NCBI GenBank assembly: GCA_050084515.1
Contig: CM114274.1
Coordinates: 34,906,001-34,970,000 of the forward strand
DNA: 64,000 bases
Reading direction: 5' to 3'
Source: Blasia pusilla
Lineage: Eukaryota; Marchantiophyta; Marchantiopsida; Blasiales
In this document: piece by piece, positions 21,690 to 32,010 of the stretch
How the letters are laid out: each line of letters opens with the position of its first letter
How positions within the stretch are numbered: position 1 is the stretch's first letter
The notes under the pieces: generated by a model
Databases searched by the model: none
The model's input: the letters and a program-made list of their open reading frames with translations, nothing else
What the model was told of the DNA's origin: nothing
Position numbers and translations under genes: made by a program

Positions 21690-22335
21690 CCAAACGCAAC
21701 TCGTTGGACTCCGACGAGTTGCTCGATTGATGAATGGGTTAGGTTTTTTTTTGCCAAAAGCAACTCGTCGGACTCCGACGAGTTGCTCGACTCGACGCTT
21801 TTTCAGGATGTTTTTTGAAGAATGCAACTCTTCGGACTTCGACGAGTTGTTCGACTGACCACAGATTTAATAAGTTTTTGGCCCAAAGCAAACCGTCGGA
21901 GTCCGACGGGTTGCTCGACTCGTCGCCTTTTCAGGATGTTTTTTGAAGAATGCAACTCGTCGGACTCGGACGAGTTGTTCGACTGACCGCAGGTTTAGTA
22001 TGTTTTTTGCCCAAAGCAACCCGTCGGTGTCCGACGAGTTGCTTGACTCGAAACTGTTTTTGACCGAAATCAACTCGTCGGAGTCCGACGGGTTGCATTC
22101 GGAAGTTGGTTTAGCAAATTTCGCGTCAAATTGCAAGTTTCCATTCAATTGCGCAACATGTCGGACTCCGACGGGTTGCTATGTTCACGTTAGTATGTTC
22201 AATTGCACAACTCGTCGGAGTCCGACGGGTTGAAACCAGGCATTAGCAAATCTGAATGCAATCCGTCGTTCCTAGAATCCGACCTTGAGCTGTGATGACC
22301 CTCGGAGTCCGACGGGTTGCAGGAACCCATGTAAT
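21690..22335. repeat. dyad array inside intron 2 of the methyltransferase-like gene
   Basis: About eleven dyads between the donor at 21646 and acceptor at 22364, starting near 21696, 21758, 21823, 21888, 21952, 22016, 22070, 22152, 22206 and onward. The first six are 62-65 bp apart and their spacers repeat too (TTTTTTGAAGAA and GTTTAGTATGTTTTTTGCCC types), so this part is a true tandem array. Several copies use CGAG in place of CGGG on both arms, meaning paired, compensatory changes. Confidence 0.85.
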
Positions 22336-24450
22336 TTTCTGACGGGTTGAGTTTGGATGTGCAGGATTGTATCGGAGGGGAATGTCACCCACTGGATCCA
22401 GGACTGCAATCGGGTGAAGAAGGTGCTTACGACGCACCCGGGAGAGTACAAGGGGTTCTTGGGCGACGCCCTTGTAAATCAGATGCTTGCAAAGGGTGCT
22501 CAGATAAAAAAGAAAACTTGGGCAAATAAGTTTATTTCCCAAGATGCATCCGTAACCATCCTTTGCTGGTCGAAGATACTGAGGCGCGAAAAAAGAGCGC
22601 TGACCGAGTGGAGCGGAGGGAGAAAGTATCACGGAGTGAGCGCGAAATTCATCAAGCTGCAGATATCTGCTGACCCACGAAATACACGGCGAGCAAGATG
22701 CAACGATACATGAGCATTCTCAACCCGAACTTGGTCGAAGTTCTAAGGAGGAGTGAAGGCGATTATCAAGCGCCCGTCGAAAAGGGATGAAGATCCGCAA
22801 GGTCGGATTGGGGAGAAAGTGTCCCTGGATCGCGTGCATTGGTTTGCGTTGTCCGGCATAAGCGAGTTTAGGAGGATCCGACTGATGAAAATCAGTCTCG
22901 AGGGCAGAGAGGCCTAGAAGAGGGCGGCACACCATCCTCCGGGTGTGTCCGATCCAGTGATCTCCCACTAGCTACGCGAATGGTCATTCTGGGACGCGTT
23001 GCGGGTTATCGGGAAGTCCGTGCTGGACGGTCTGCAAGCAGAGCTCAAAAGATTAGAGCCCATTCCGGACGAAGCAAACCTGGAAAGTTTTGTAGATTTC
23101 GAGGTTTGGCTCGATGACATCCGGGACAAGCCAATAAAAAAACCCAGGATTCAAGACAATGTTCAAGGTTTGCGTCCTCCCTCAGGCAGAGCTTGACGAA
23201 GAAATCGAGGGGAACAAACGGGATCAAGCAAAGAAGAAGCAAGATCTACAAGAGCAGACGGCCGATTCAGTTCGAGTAAAAGTTGCTCAACAAATGGTCT
23301 TCAGGCACCTCGTCCAGTGTAAGAATGCAGGTACCTGGGGAAAATTACCGGTAGCCTTGAAATTGTGGGCTTTGCCGCCTGATGGAGAGACATTCTCCAT
23401 GTACGACATGGAGATGGGGCAACACATGTCTGATTGGGAGGTGGAGAATTGCCCCATTTGGCTTGACTTCAACGACCCTGAAGACATCACCGATAAGGAT
23501 TTACGAGTGCTTCATGATGCAGTGGCCTCAGGACAAGACGACATCCCCAATTTTGTGCAGCCTGAAGACTTCTTCGGAGGAGATGCGGAAGAGCAAGCCC
23601 ACGAGACAGCTGAGTTGGCTTCCAAGGTCATGACCAAAGACAAATCCACGGGTCTCAAAGGCAAGGCGAGGGGAGGGAAAAATTCCGAGGCCGAGTCTTC
23701 CCAAAGAGAGGCTGAAGATTCAAGGCCAGAGGAGGAATCGTCCGGGCGAGTGGGGAGAGAGGGTCGGACCAGGTCCTCGGCGAAAAAACCCCACCAGAGT
23801 CTGAGGTCATAGAGACCCCGACAAGCCGTCGGCAGACTCTAGAGAAGCGGAAGGGAGAGGTGCCAGGGTTGTCCCAAGGAGAATACAGTCCATCATCCTT
23901 GGGAAGACACAGACAAACAACGACCCGGACAAGTGTCCTCCTTGATTCACTCCTTTCTTTGGATGGTGAAAAGCTTCAGTTCTCAAGCGTCGACACCAGC
24001 CATCGATAAATTGACAACGTTGGGATGGAAGCTCCAACAAAACGGGCACGCTTCCTGGACGGTGAATGGAGTGGTCGAAGAGGTTGCGGTGGATCTCTTG
24101 ATCGCTGATCTGCCCTCAGGGTTGCGACTGTGGGGTGAGAATCCGTCGGACGAGGTACCTGAGTGGAATGTGCCGCTCTCTTATGACCAAATTGTGCTAT
24201 TGTTCTCCTTTGCAGACGCCTATCTGAGTGACAGGGGCTGCTTCTTGGTGTTGACTCGAGGGAGCAAGGACAAGGTCTTCAACCTACAGTGCGTCAAGAG
24301 GTCGCTAAAGTGGAGGACGGCGCAATCGTGGATCATAAAAAATGAGTACCCACTCTGATCCGCGACGAGTCAGATTCGGGTAAGGCTCAATTCCTGTAGT
24401 ATAATCTCAAATATATTTTCAAATTCGGGTAAGGCTCAATGAGTGTTAAT

Positions 24451-24751
24451 CTCCGTTGTTTTTGTCCGTGAGCAACCCATCGGAAGGCAACGGGTTGCTG
24501 GCTTAGAGCAGCCCATGCTCGGCTGAGAGCAACCCGTCGGTTTCCGACGGATTGCATCTTTCCCACATACACAGGGAAAATCGTGGTGTACCTGCAACCC
24601 GACGGGTTGCAGTTGCTTTTTGTTTTTCCCTGTGTTTCCGGAAAGCTGCAATCCGTCTGATAGCGACGGGTTGCTCTCAACCAAGCATGGGCTGCTCTAG
24701 GCAAACAACCCGTCGCCTTCCGACGGGTTGCTCACGGACAAAATAACGGAG
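24451..24751. repeat. 301-bp palindrome built from dyads
   Basis: The whole stretch folds on itself about 24601. The left arm starts CTCCGTTGTTTTTGTCCGTG; the right arm ends with its near complement. Matching landmarks are AGAGCAGCCCATGCT on the left and AGCATGGGCTGCTCT on the right. Each arm holds two smaller dyads, and the exact centre is another (GCAACCCGACGGGTTGC). It lies in an intron of the methyltransferase-like gene, and single dyads follow near 24780 and 24818. Confidence 0.85.
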
Positions 24752-25484
24752 AGCTTGACCAAAGTTGTTTTGTCCCTGACCAACCCGTCGGAAGGCGACG
24801 GGTTGGTCAGGGATAAAACAACCCGTTGGACTCTGATAGGTTGATCCAAAGTTAGAAATTGAAAAAGTTCTCAAGACGACTTCTTTAGTTGCTGACATTG
24901 TTTCCAACGTGCTTCTTTACAGATGGACCACTCCCTACGCACGTCTTGCCCGTTCGGCCCGAGCACAATTTCCAGGTGTTCAAGATCCAGGATCCTGTGG
25001 ATCCATGCTCAGATGGGTACAACTTAGATAGTTTGTACAATTCCCCCCCGGGAATTTACATGCAAGACAATACCCCACTTCTGGGAGGAAGGGAAAAATC
25101 GCCAGCCCTGATGCAAACGCTCATCGAGCTCTGCTCAAGGCCGGGTGACTTGGTGTTCGACTTAGTGGGACTTTCAGGGGCAAGTATCAAAGGCGCTTGG
25201 CAGAGTGGCAAGAACATTCTCTGCCTCGAGGGAAGGCAGGAACTTTTTGACCTTTGCAAGAAGGCAAAGGCAGAATACGAAAGGCTTGTTGGGACGTTCA
25301 ACTCTCCACCGAAGCCGAGAGCTCCGGTTCCAGACCTACCATTGGTTGTGACTCCATCGTCACTTCCAAAGATTCCAAAAATCGAGAGGGCAAGGCCGAA
25401 AGTAATTTTGCAAGAGCTCTCGGACGATGACGAGTGAGTTCAAAGAACTCAATGACCCAGCTTGACTGCAGCGTTTGGAGTAGG

Positions 25485-25905
25485 GAGTTTTTTGATGATG
25501 AGGCAAAAGATTTCATAGAATAGATCAAATGTACAGTTCCAAGCTTTTTTCGGATGATATAAAGGAGAAGATTTTTTCGAACGATGGTGGTGCTTGTAAA
25601 AGTTTGCTGAACATTTTTTATGTCTTTTCGAATGTGATTGTCTATGTATACCGCGGACTTCTATTTTGCAACCCGTCGGATTTCTCCTGCTTGCAACTTT
25701 TCACTTTTTGACCACAACACCTTTTTACCAATTCCAGACAACCTGTCGGATTCCGACAGGTTGCCTGATCGGACTCTTTCCCTGTTGGTCCAACTTAAGA
25801 GGCAATCTGGCGGGCTTCTTCCCTTGGCACCTTCCCCTCAACTCGTAAAGGCCGGCGTAGGCTTCTTTTCTTCTCTCAGACGTGTTGGATTCCTACTACC
25901 TGTGC
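25485..25905 (+). repeat. duplicated 3' segment, copy 1 (intronic)
   Basis: About 420 bp here resemble 26163-26590, offset about 678 bp. It includes the end of the coding sequence (FFDDEAKDFIE-stop against FVDDEAEEIID-stop), the AGATTTTTTC stretch, two dyads, and CTCTTTCCCTGT. Copy 1 now lies within the last intron. Confidence 0.75.
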
Positions 25906-26162
25906 AATTGCCATCATGGTATTACCAAGGACGGAGCACATATTGATACTGGATGGGTGTCACATTGCAGAGCGTACAAGGTATACTGCCGAGGAAGGCG
26001 GTGGGACTCAAATCAGGTTACATGGGACCGTTATGTTGTACCTAGGGGGGGGCCAAGGCTCTCGAATTCGCCAACATTTTCGATACCCGTCTACAATCGG
26101 CCAGAGGAGCCACTTGTATCCCAGGACATTCCTTTTGTACTATCACCGAGGAGAGTTATGAG

Positions 26163-26590
26163 TAAATTTGTAGATGACGAGGCTGAAGAAATCATAGACT
26201 AGGTCAATTGTACATTTACGAGGTTCCTTCGGAGGTAATAAAGGACGAGATTTTTTCAACCCATAATGGTGTTTGTAAAAGTTTTCTAAAATATTTTGTT
26301 GGACTTGTGGATTGTGTTCTTTTAGCTACCGAGAATTACAATTTTGCAACCCGTATGATTCCGACGGGTTGCAACTTTTTGCTTTTTGCCCACTGCAACT
26401 TTTTAACCACTTCCAGGCAAGCTGTCGGATTCCGACAGGTTGACTACTTGAGTGATCGAACTCTTTCCCTGTGAGACCAACTTCTGACGCATTGTGGCGG
26501 GCTTCTTAACGTTTGGCTCGTTCCCCTACATTCGTCAAACCAGTTGTAGGCTTCTTTTCTTGTCTAAGATGTGCAGGATTCCTACTACCT
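26163..26590 (+). repeat. duplicated 3' segment, copy 2 (end of gene)
   Basis: The second copy contains the actual stop codon of the gene model and two dyads, near 26346 and 26417. Beyond it, 26600-26990 has no recognised coding. Confidence 0.7.
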
Positions 26591-26989
26591 GTCGGATTGC
26601 CATTTCGGATGTCAGAAAGGGTGTTATGAGGCAATTTAGGGAAGGCCATGATGCAGGCAACAATCCCTGCAAAAAGAGAGGTTGGCATCGTACCGATGCG
26701 CATCCGGGTGGTCCTCCAACAAAACTACCCATGGGCACTTCTTATTGTAGACTGAGACAGGCAATGTTAAGAAACTTAGGCTCACATGGAGAGTGATGGA
26801 AAAATGTTTGTAGTGGTCTTATGATGTCTACTTTTTTTTCATCCTCTGGAAAAAGGAGGTTTCTTTAGGGCAAAATGTGGACCACTACCTACTCTCTTCT
26901 AAAGATTTCATGAATTTGAAAGCAAACAAAATTTTCAAATATGTCAAAAAGTTTTGAAGAGAGGAGGCGGATTTGGCCTTTTTTTTTTA

Positions 26990-27053
26990 AGAGAGACTCT
27001 CCTCTCTTCCTCTCTTCCTCTCCTCTCTTACTCTCTCCTGCCCCATAAAAATA
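26990..27053 (-). repeat. right terminal inverted repeat and target duplication
   Basis: Pyrimidine-rich sequence on the plus strand ending TCTCTCCTGCCCC at 27044, the inverse of the left terminus, followed by ATAAAAATA (27045-27053). Confidence 0.6.
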
Positions 27054-27088
27054 TATGTTAAGGTTTATTTTAGTTTTCCTCTATGGAG

Positions 27089-27451
27089 GGTTGGACACAC
27101 ACAAAGTTTGTGTCTGGGGACATGCATGTCTATGTCTGCGGACTTATGTCCTTCTTACCTAGGGACATATGTGTTTAGGCTTAGGTACTCGTGGCCCACA
27201 TGCAAGACCATTCTTAAGTGTGCCGATCCCGTCGTGTAGACCCGGGCTAGTCGAGCCTGCACCCGTTTTGTGGCTTGCGTGTAGCCCGCAACAACTTGCA
27301 GTACGCCCGTAGGATGGGTTGGTCCCCCATTAGACAGGCTTACGCCCGCACGAGCCACAAAAAAGGTGCAGGCTCGGCCAGCCCGGGTCTATGTGACGGG
27401 CTCAAATGCACACCGTGCGTACCCGAGCGGCATGTCCGTTTCCGTGCAACC
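27089..27451. mobile_element. short TIR element (MITE-like), copy 1
   Basis: The left end is GGTTGGACACACACAAAG; the reverse complement of the right end is GGTTGCACGGAAACGGAC. Internal blocks TGTCTGCGGACTTATGTCC and CCTAGGGAC are shared with the copy at 46.5 kb. Its centre holds a strong foldback: 27228-27279 pairs with 27347-27400 (AGACCCGGGCT on the left, AGCCCGGGTCT on the right). No coding capacity. Confidence 0.55.
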
Positions 27452-27769
27452 TTGCCTCTATGTTCAGACTAATAGAGTCCATGGTTGAGTGTACGAGCCT
27501 GGTGTTTTGTGTGTTTTGGATGATAATAGAAATGTATGTAGTGTAGCAATGTACATGTGCATAAAAACTATGACATATGATAAGTAGTTATAGTTTGAGA
27601 CTTGCTCGAGTGACATTGATTAAAAATTAATGATAGGGCCACATGAGCACCGTGTCATTTTTCCCTTAGCATTATGTTATAATAAGAATGGATAGATAGA
27701 TAACTATATGGAGTTAGAGATACTTAACCATCAGTTAAAAGGGAAAAGGGAGAAGGCTTGGAGATCTTT

Positions 27770-28080
27770 TTTGGTATAGTATCGTCGTATCTTGAGAGGT
27801 CGGACATAGATCTCAGTAGGTCAAGGATGATCTACGAAGGAGGAGGGTGACCTTAGTGAGCATGTTACCTTGATAAAAATTCTAGGTTGAGGTAGATAAG
27901 GTGACTCGTGTGCATATATCACTAGGGAGAAAACTCGGGGGAGAAGAAAGGGCTTGAAGAGCTTACTCTCCATGTTGAGCCTCCTTCCATGAAGTGGCGG
28001 AGCTAAGGTGTTCCTTGCCTTGTATGTGTGTAATCCAAGTCTTTCACCATGAGAGTATGTTTGGCTTGACAATGAGAACT
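27770..28080 (-). repeat. LTR fragment, inverted relative to the copies at 41.5 and 62.5 kb
   Basis: The reverse complement contains GATTACACACATACAAGGCA and CCGCCACTTCATG, aligning to GGTTACACACACAAGGCAAG and CCGCCTCATGCCAAG at 41.6 kb and the matching part at 62.5 kb. No gypsy coding sequence lies beside it, so it is a solo or truncated LTR. Confidence 0.6.
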
Positions 28081-28650
28081 ATGAAATATTTTTGTGATTA
28101 ATTTTTTGCTTATGTTTGAGATTTTTATGTTGGAAACCTTTCTAGTACATGATTGTATGTGTGTGGACTCCATGAATATATACGATATCTTATACTTAAG
28201 AGTGCATCGATGGTAGCAACCATATATATTATATAACAATGTGGAATTGACGATGGATAATACATGTGGCCTAGAAGGGAATCGAAACTCTTCCAACTCC
28301 CAATTTTTTTCTTGTATTAGGAGCTATTGCCATGGGTACTAAAGTAGTGTCGACTTTCCATATTGTCCCGGATTAATAGAATCTAATGATGCAAGATTGA
28401 AGCAGCAAAGTTTGCTATGCAGAAAAGCAAGGCACAAGTCGTTGGGATTTCACTCCTTTCTTGGTATGTGGTTAAAAGAAACATTTCTCTCACTTACAAC
28501 CAAGCTGAGTTGTTGGGAATCCGTGCATGTGAACACGTCCTTAATGGAACTAGATATACACTTGTCATTCAAAAATTCTAAAAAGGAATTCTATGTATTA
28601 GAAATATTAACGCAATGGTCGAACTAGTTATATAAACGCCCTGATCACAA
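28081..28650. other. no recognisable gene
   Basis: AT-rich, with short frames only. No repeats identified. Confidence 0.3.
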
Positions 28651-29022
28651 CTAAGGTAACGAGCAAATCACGTGACGAGACAGCGGAGCGTCGGGACCGG
28701 GAACGCCGCCGTCAGGTGACGGATTGATGCACGGTTGGGACCAACAGACGCGAGTCGCGGGCCGCCTCTCGAAACCGAACCGCGCGTCGCGTGGTACTGC
28801 AGGAGGCTTGGCCGGTGATTTAACGGTACCGTTATATCTGCGAGCCGCCGGGGATCCGATTCTGTGGCTGAAAGGGGTATTGATTAGCGAAGAGGGTGGG
28901 TTAGTAGTCCGCCCGTTATATACGTCGTAGAGCGAGTGGCTGGATGGTAAAGAGCCTGTGGCGGTAACTGTCATGTGAACACAACTGTATGAGTTTTGTA
29001 TAAATATATGTAACTGCAGCAT
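28651..29022. other. isolated GC-rich patch, unknown
   Basis: About 300 bp with many CG dinucleotides inside AT-rich DNA (28660-28990). A 123-codon minus-strand frame covers it, rich in Pro, Arg and Ser, without a recognised domain. It could be a relic exon, a CpG-rich promoter, or a transposon fragment. Confidence 0.3.
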
Positions 29023-30829
29023 TTTCCAATTCTAATCTTCTTCGTTTTAATTTGGTTATTTTAAACTGGAATTAAGAAAAGTTTTGATCTGTTATAAGCG
29101 GTTTCTAGGGTGCGTCAATGGTCCATGCGGAAAAAATATCACCAAGATTCATTTCGATTTCATTATGAGTGAATTTATGAGAAGGGAGATTTTTTTAAAG
29201 TTGTAGAGTTAATGTAAAGAGAGAAAAAACCATTATTGGGGTTTTTTTTAAAGTTCCCTTTGCTATGGAGCTTCAAAGGGTAGTGTCCCTTCCTTTCAAA
29301 ATTAGGTTTATCGTTTCTAGGCTTCTTCGGAATTAAGTTTAGAAGCTCCTTCTGCATGTACACAAATGATCTCGGATTTTTTGAGTTCTTTTATGGCTTT
29401 TATTCGTATTTGAAAAAATTCATGAATTTTGATGAATGATGTCATTTAAGTTCTCAAGCTGGTGAGGATTTCCTTCTAATCCTTGTTTTTTCTAATGTAG
29501 AGATCATGGGTCCACTTCTTCCTACAATTCAATAAAAATACTGACTATATCTATATTAAAAAAAAAAAAAACCTCACAATCTTCCCAACGAACATTCAAA
29601 TGAAAAAAAAAATAGTCTCAATACTTAATACCTTTAAAAAAATAGAAGGTTTGGGTGAAATGAAAGCCGTCATTTTTCCTCCACAAGTTGGTGGGAAAAG
29701 AAAAATAAAAATAAAAATACGCCCATCCAACAAGCCCCCATAGTACACGCATATTTGGGAGGCCAAGCCATGAAAACAACTAATTATAATTATCATGATT
29801 ATGGTGCTCCAAGTCCATGTGATGATTTCCATGGTCATGATTCTGCCATACTACACCATCGAGTAGGGTGTATTAAACTATGGGAATGATGTAGTGGAGT
29901 AGTAGTAGCGTACATATCTTGGTGGGGAGGATCTGGTGCATTAATCAACTCTGGAAAAATAAAATAAAAGAGATTCATGAACGAATGAACCAACAACGAA
30001 CAAATTACACATCAAGTTTGCCAGCAATAATGTGGAGAATAATGGAGAGAATATTGCACAAGAGAGAATGAATGATGGTGTGTATGTGGGAAAGCCTACT
30101 TAGTACTACTCATAGGGTACTGGCTTCTTAATAATGATCCCACTAATGGCCACGCTTTCATGGAGCTCCCACTAATGCCCCAACGAATTAATTTCGAAAC
30201 CTGCTACAGCCGGTTCGTCCCGTAGTCAACTTCCGCAGCCGAGCGGCATCCACCTGCCCCAGCCGGTGATGCTGCCTTACTTGCCGGGCCCACCGTGGAA
30301 TCAGCACTGATCCATCCACCCATTAAGCTAACCTCGCTCTTCGTCCTTAGCGAGCCAGGATTAGCTCTAATTAAGAGCCTGTTTCCAAATCAATGCGGGC
30401 AATGAGACAAGAGTTCAGTCACCAACTTCATTCTCATGTATATATTTATTTATCTAGTTTTCTTACTTTCTTTGTTACATTATTTATTCCTTGTGGTGGG
30501 CCAATATTCGTTCGACTTTATTCGGGACGAAAGGTTTCTCCATAAGCTATCACAAGTGGAGAAAGTCGTGTAATTAGCATTTCCAACTTACCTGATTTAT
30601 CACAATTCTATTGCAGATTAATAGCAGTTTCTCTCTTACAAAACTCAGATCATTATATGGGGAAAAAATTAATCTAAAGATGAAATATTATAAGAGAGAA
30701 ACGAGTATAAACATCATCCCAAGAGAGGAAGGGTGTTAAAAAATGAAAAAAATCAATGCTACAAAATTAATTCAATAAATCATTTGATAAATGATTTGAA
30801 ATAAATTTAACGCGATCAATAATGGTTGG
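29023..30829. other. no recognisable gene
   Basis: AT-rich with homopolymer A runs near 29560 and 29600. A slightly GC-richer stretch at 30190-30370 has no open frame of note. Confidence 0.3.
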
Positions 30830-31391
30830 TCACATGTGATCCGCAAATGAATCATACTAATACCCACAAACCGTTGCTGCTTGATGCATAAGGTCCATTC
30901 TTGTGGACATTGCAATGCCGCCTAGTATTATCAATGATAAGTATTGAAAATGGAGAAAGAAGGATTATGAGAAGGATTGGGTTGATAATTCTCAAAAGAA
31001 TGGTAAGCACACTTTTGAGAAAATGATGAGATGACACATATAAGTGCCCGAGAAATTCCCTTCAAAAAGGGATAAGCTAGCAATTATGTGTCTGATCACT
31101 TAACTTAATTTCACATGTGATCCGCAAATGAATCATACTAATACCCACAAACCGTTGCTGCTTGATGCATAAGGTCCATTCTTGTGGACATTGCAATGCC
31201 GCCTAGTATTATCAATGATAAGTATTGAAAATGGAGAAAGAAGGATTATGAGAAGGATTGGGTTGATAATTCTCAAAAGAATGGTAAGCACACTTTTGAG
31301 AAAATGATGAGATGACACATATAAGTGCCCGAGAAATTCCCTTCAAAAAGGGATAAGCTAGCAATTATGTGTCTGATCACTTAACTTAATT
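30830..31391 (+). repeat. exact 281-bp tandem duplication
   Basis: 30830-31110 and 31111-31391 appear identical base for base, each starting TCACATGTGATCCGCAAATG. The unit has no convincing coding content. Complete identity implies a very recent event or an assembly effect. Confidence 0.9.
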
Positions 31392-31680
31392 TCTTGATTA
31401 TTGTTGATGCATAAGTCGTGGAGCATTTTGTATGTGTAGCTCGATACACTAAGTCATAACTTGTAGGGTTGGCAATCATCACATCAACCGATAGAAAAAA
31501 GTTACAATTTTGACATAACTAAGTTAACTCCTCGATGAAAGGTTGGCATAGTTCTTGTGTAATAGAAGGTAGGCCATACATTTTGCTCTAGCCCAATGGT
31601 GTATTATAGAGTATGAGCCATTAAAGTTATTGTCTCTTTGATCACATCACATATCGCTTTTTCCCTCTATTGTATGCCAT

Positions 31681-32010
31681 GGTTGCACAAAACCAACATA
31701 TTTGTCCATGGGACAGATATGCCCAATGGGTCCCCCGCCCGGGTTTTTGGGGTATCACGATGGTACGTGCATGCTTAGGACGCAGGAACCGGTGAAGGCT
31801 AAGATTGCGGGAGGCAGACAAAAATTGGCCCGCACATAGCCTTGTAGCTTGCCCTTCGGGCCTGCCACGGGCTACAAAAAGAGCAACGGATTCTTAGACG
31901 GGGTGCGGGTTGACCGAGTCCGTGTCTACGTTGCGAGCAGGGTGGGATCGGGTACTTGGGCTTGCACATACATGTTCATCCTAGGGACGAACTTTGTCCA
32001 TGTGCAATCT
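31681..32010. mobile_element. short TIR element (MITE-like), copy 2
   Basis: The left end is GGTTGCACAAAACCAACATA. The right end reads ACTTTGTCCATGTGCAATCT, whose complement begins AGATTGCACATGGACAAAGT. Internal blocks TAGGGACGAACTTTGTCC and a GC-rich centre with GCCCGGGT resemble copy 1. No coding. Confidence 0.5.

Larger units (their letters stand above)
20455..26202 (+). pseudogene. N6/N4 DNA methyltransferase-like gene, disabled
   Basis: Best exon model: 20455-21084, 21175-21645, 22365-about 24379, 24923-25433, 25971-26202 (stop TAG), all with GT..AG borders. The N-terminus is Lys/Glu-rich and coiled-coil-like (EIRQQEIEEQEREAE). The third exon ends with a domain carrying VDLLIADLPSGLRL, where beta-class amino-methyltransferases have DPPY, followed by LLFSFADAYLSDRGCFLVLT. 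The next exon has SRPGDLVFDLVGLSGASI, in the place of the SAM-binding motif (usually FxGxGT), then NILCLEGRQELFDL. The order IV-then-I is the beta-class permutation. The catalytic box reads DLPS rather than DPPY, so activity is doubtful. Stops at 20608, 21428, 22915 and 22969 (all TAG) and several frameshifts make this copy a pseudogene. Family call from motif order only. Confidence 0.6.
14937..27044. mobile_element. large MULE-like DNA transposon with methyltransferase-like cargo (about 12.1 kb)
   Basis: The proposed element is bounded by purine-rich inverted termini and a 9-bp duplication ATAAAAATA. It holds two divergently transcribed multi-exon genes. The minus-strand gene (about 19.3-15.3 kb) combines a MULE-like transposase core with a SWIM zinc finger. 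The plus-strand gene (20.46-26.20 kb) encodes a charged N-terminal region and a beta-class N6/N4 methyltransferase-like domain. A dyad of roughly 27 bp is repeated over 30 times between the genes, in introns and near the right end, and I see it nowhere else in the window. Its confinement supports the element boundaries. Both genes carry stops and frameshifts, so this copy is not autonomous. Confidence 0.65.

Noticed and set aside
19556-26450. CRISPR-like array (regular repeats with different spacers)
   Set aside because: Repeats are imperfect palindromes with variable arms, lie inside introns of a eukaryotic gene, and no cas genes or prokaryotic context are present.
30852-31318. Two identical 61-codon minus-strand frames as duplicated genes
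   Set aside because: They arise from the 281-bp tandem duplication; the product has no family resemblance and the unit looks non-coding.
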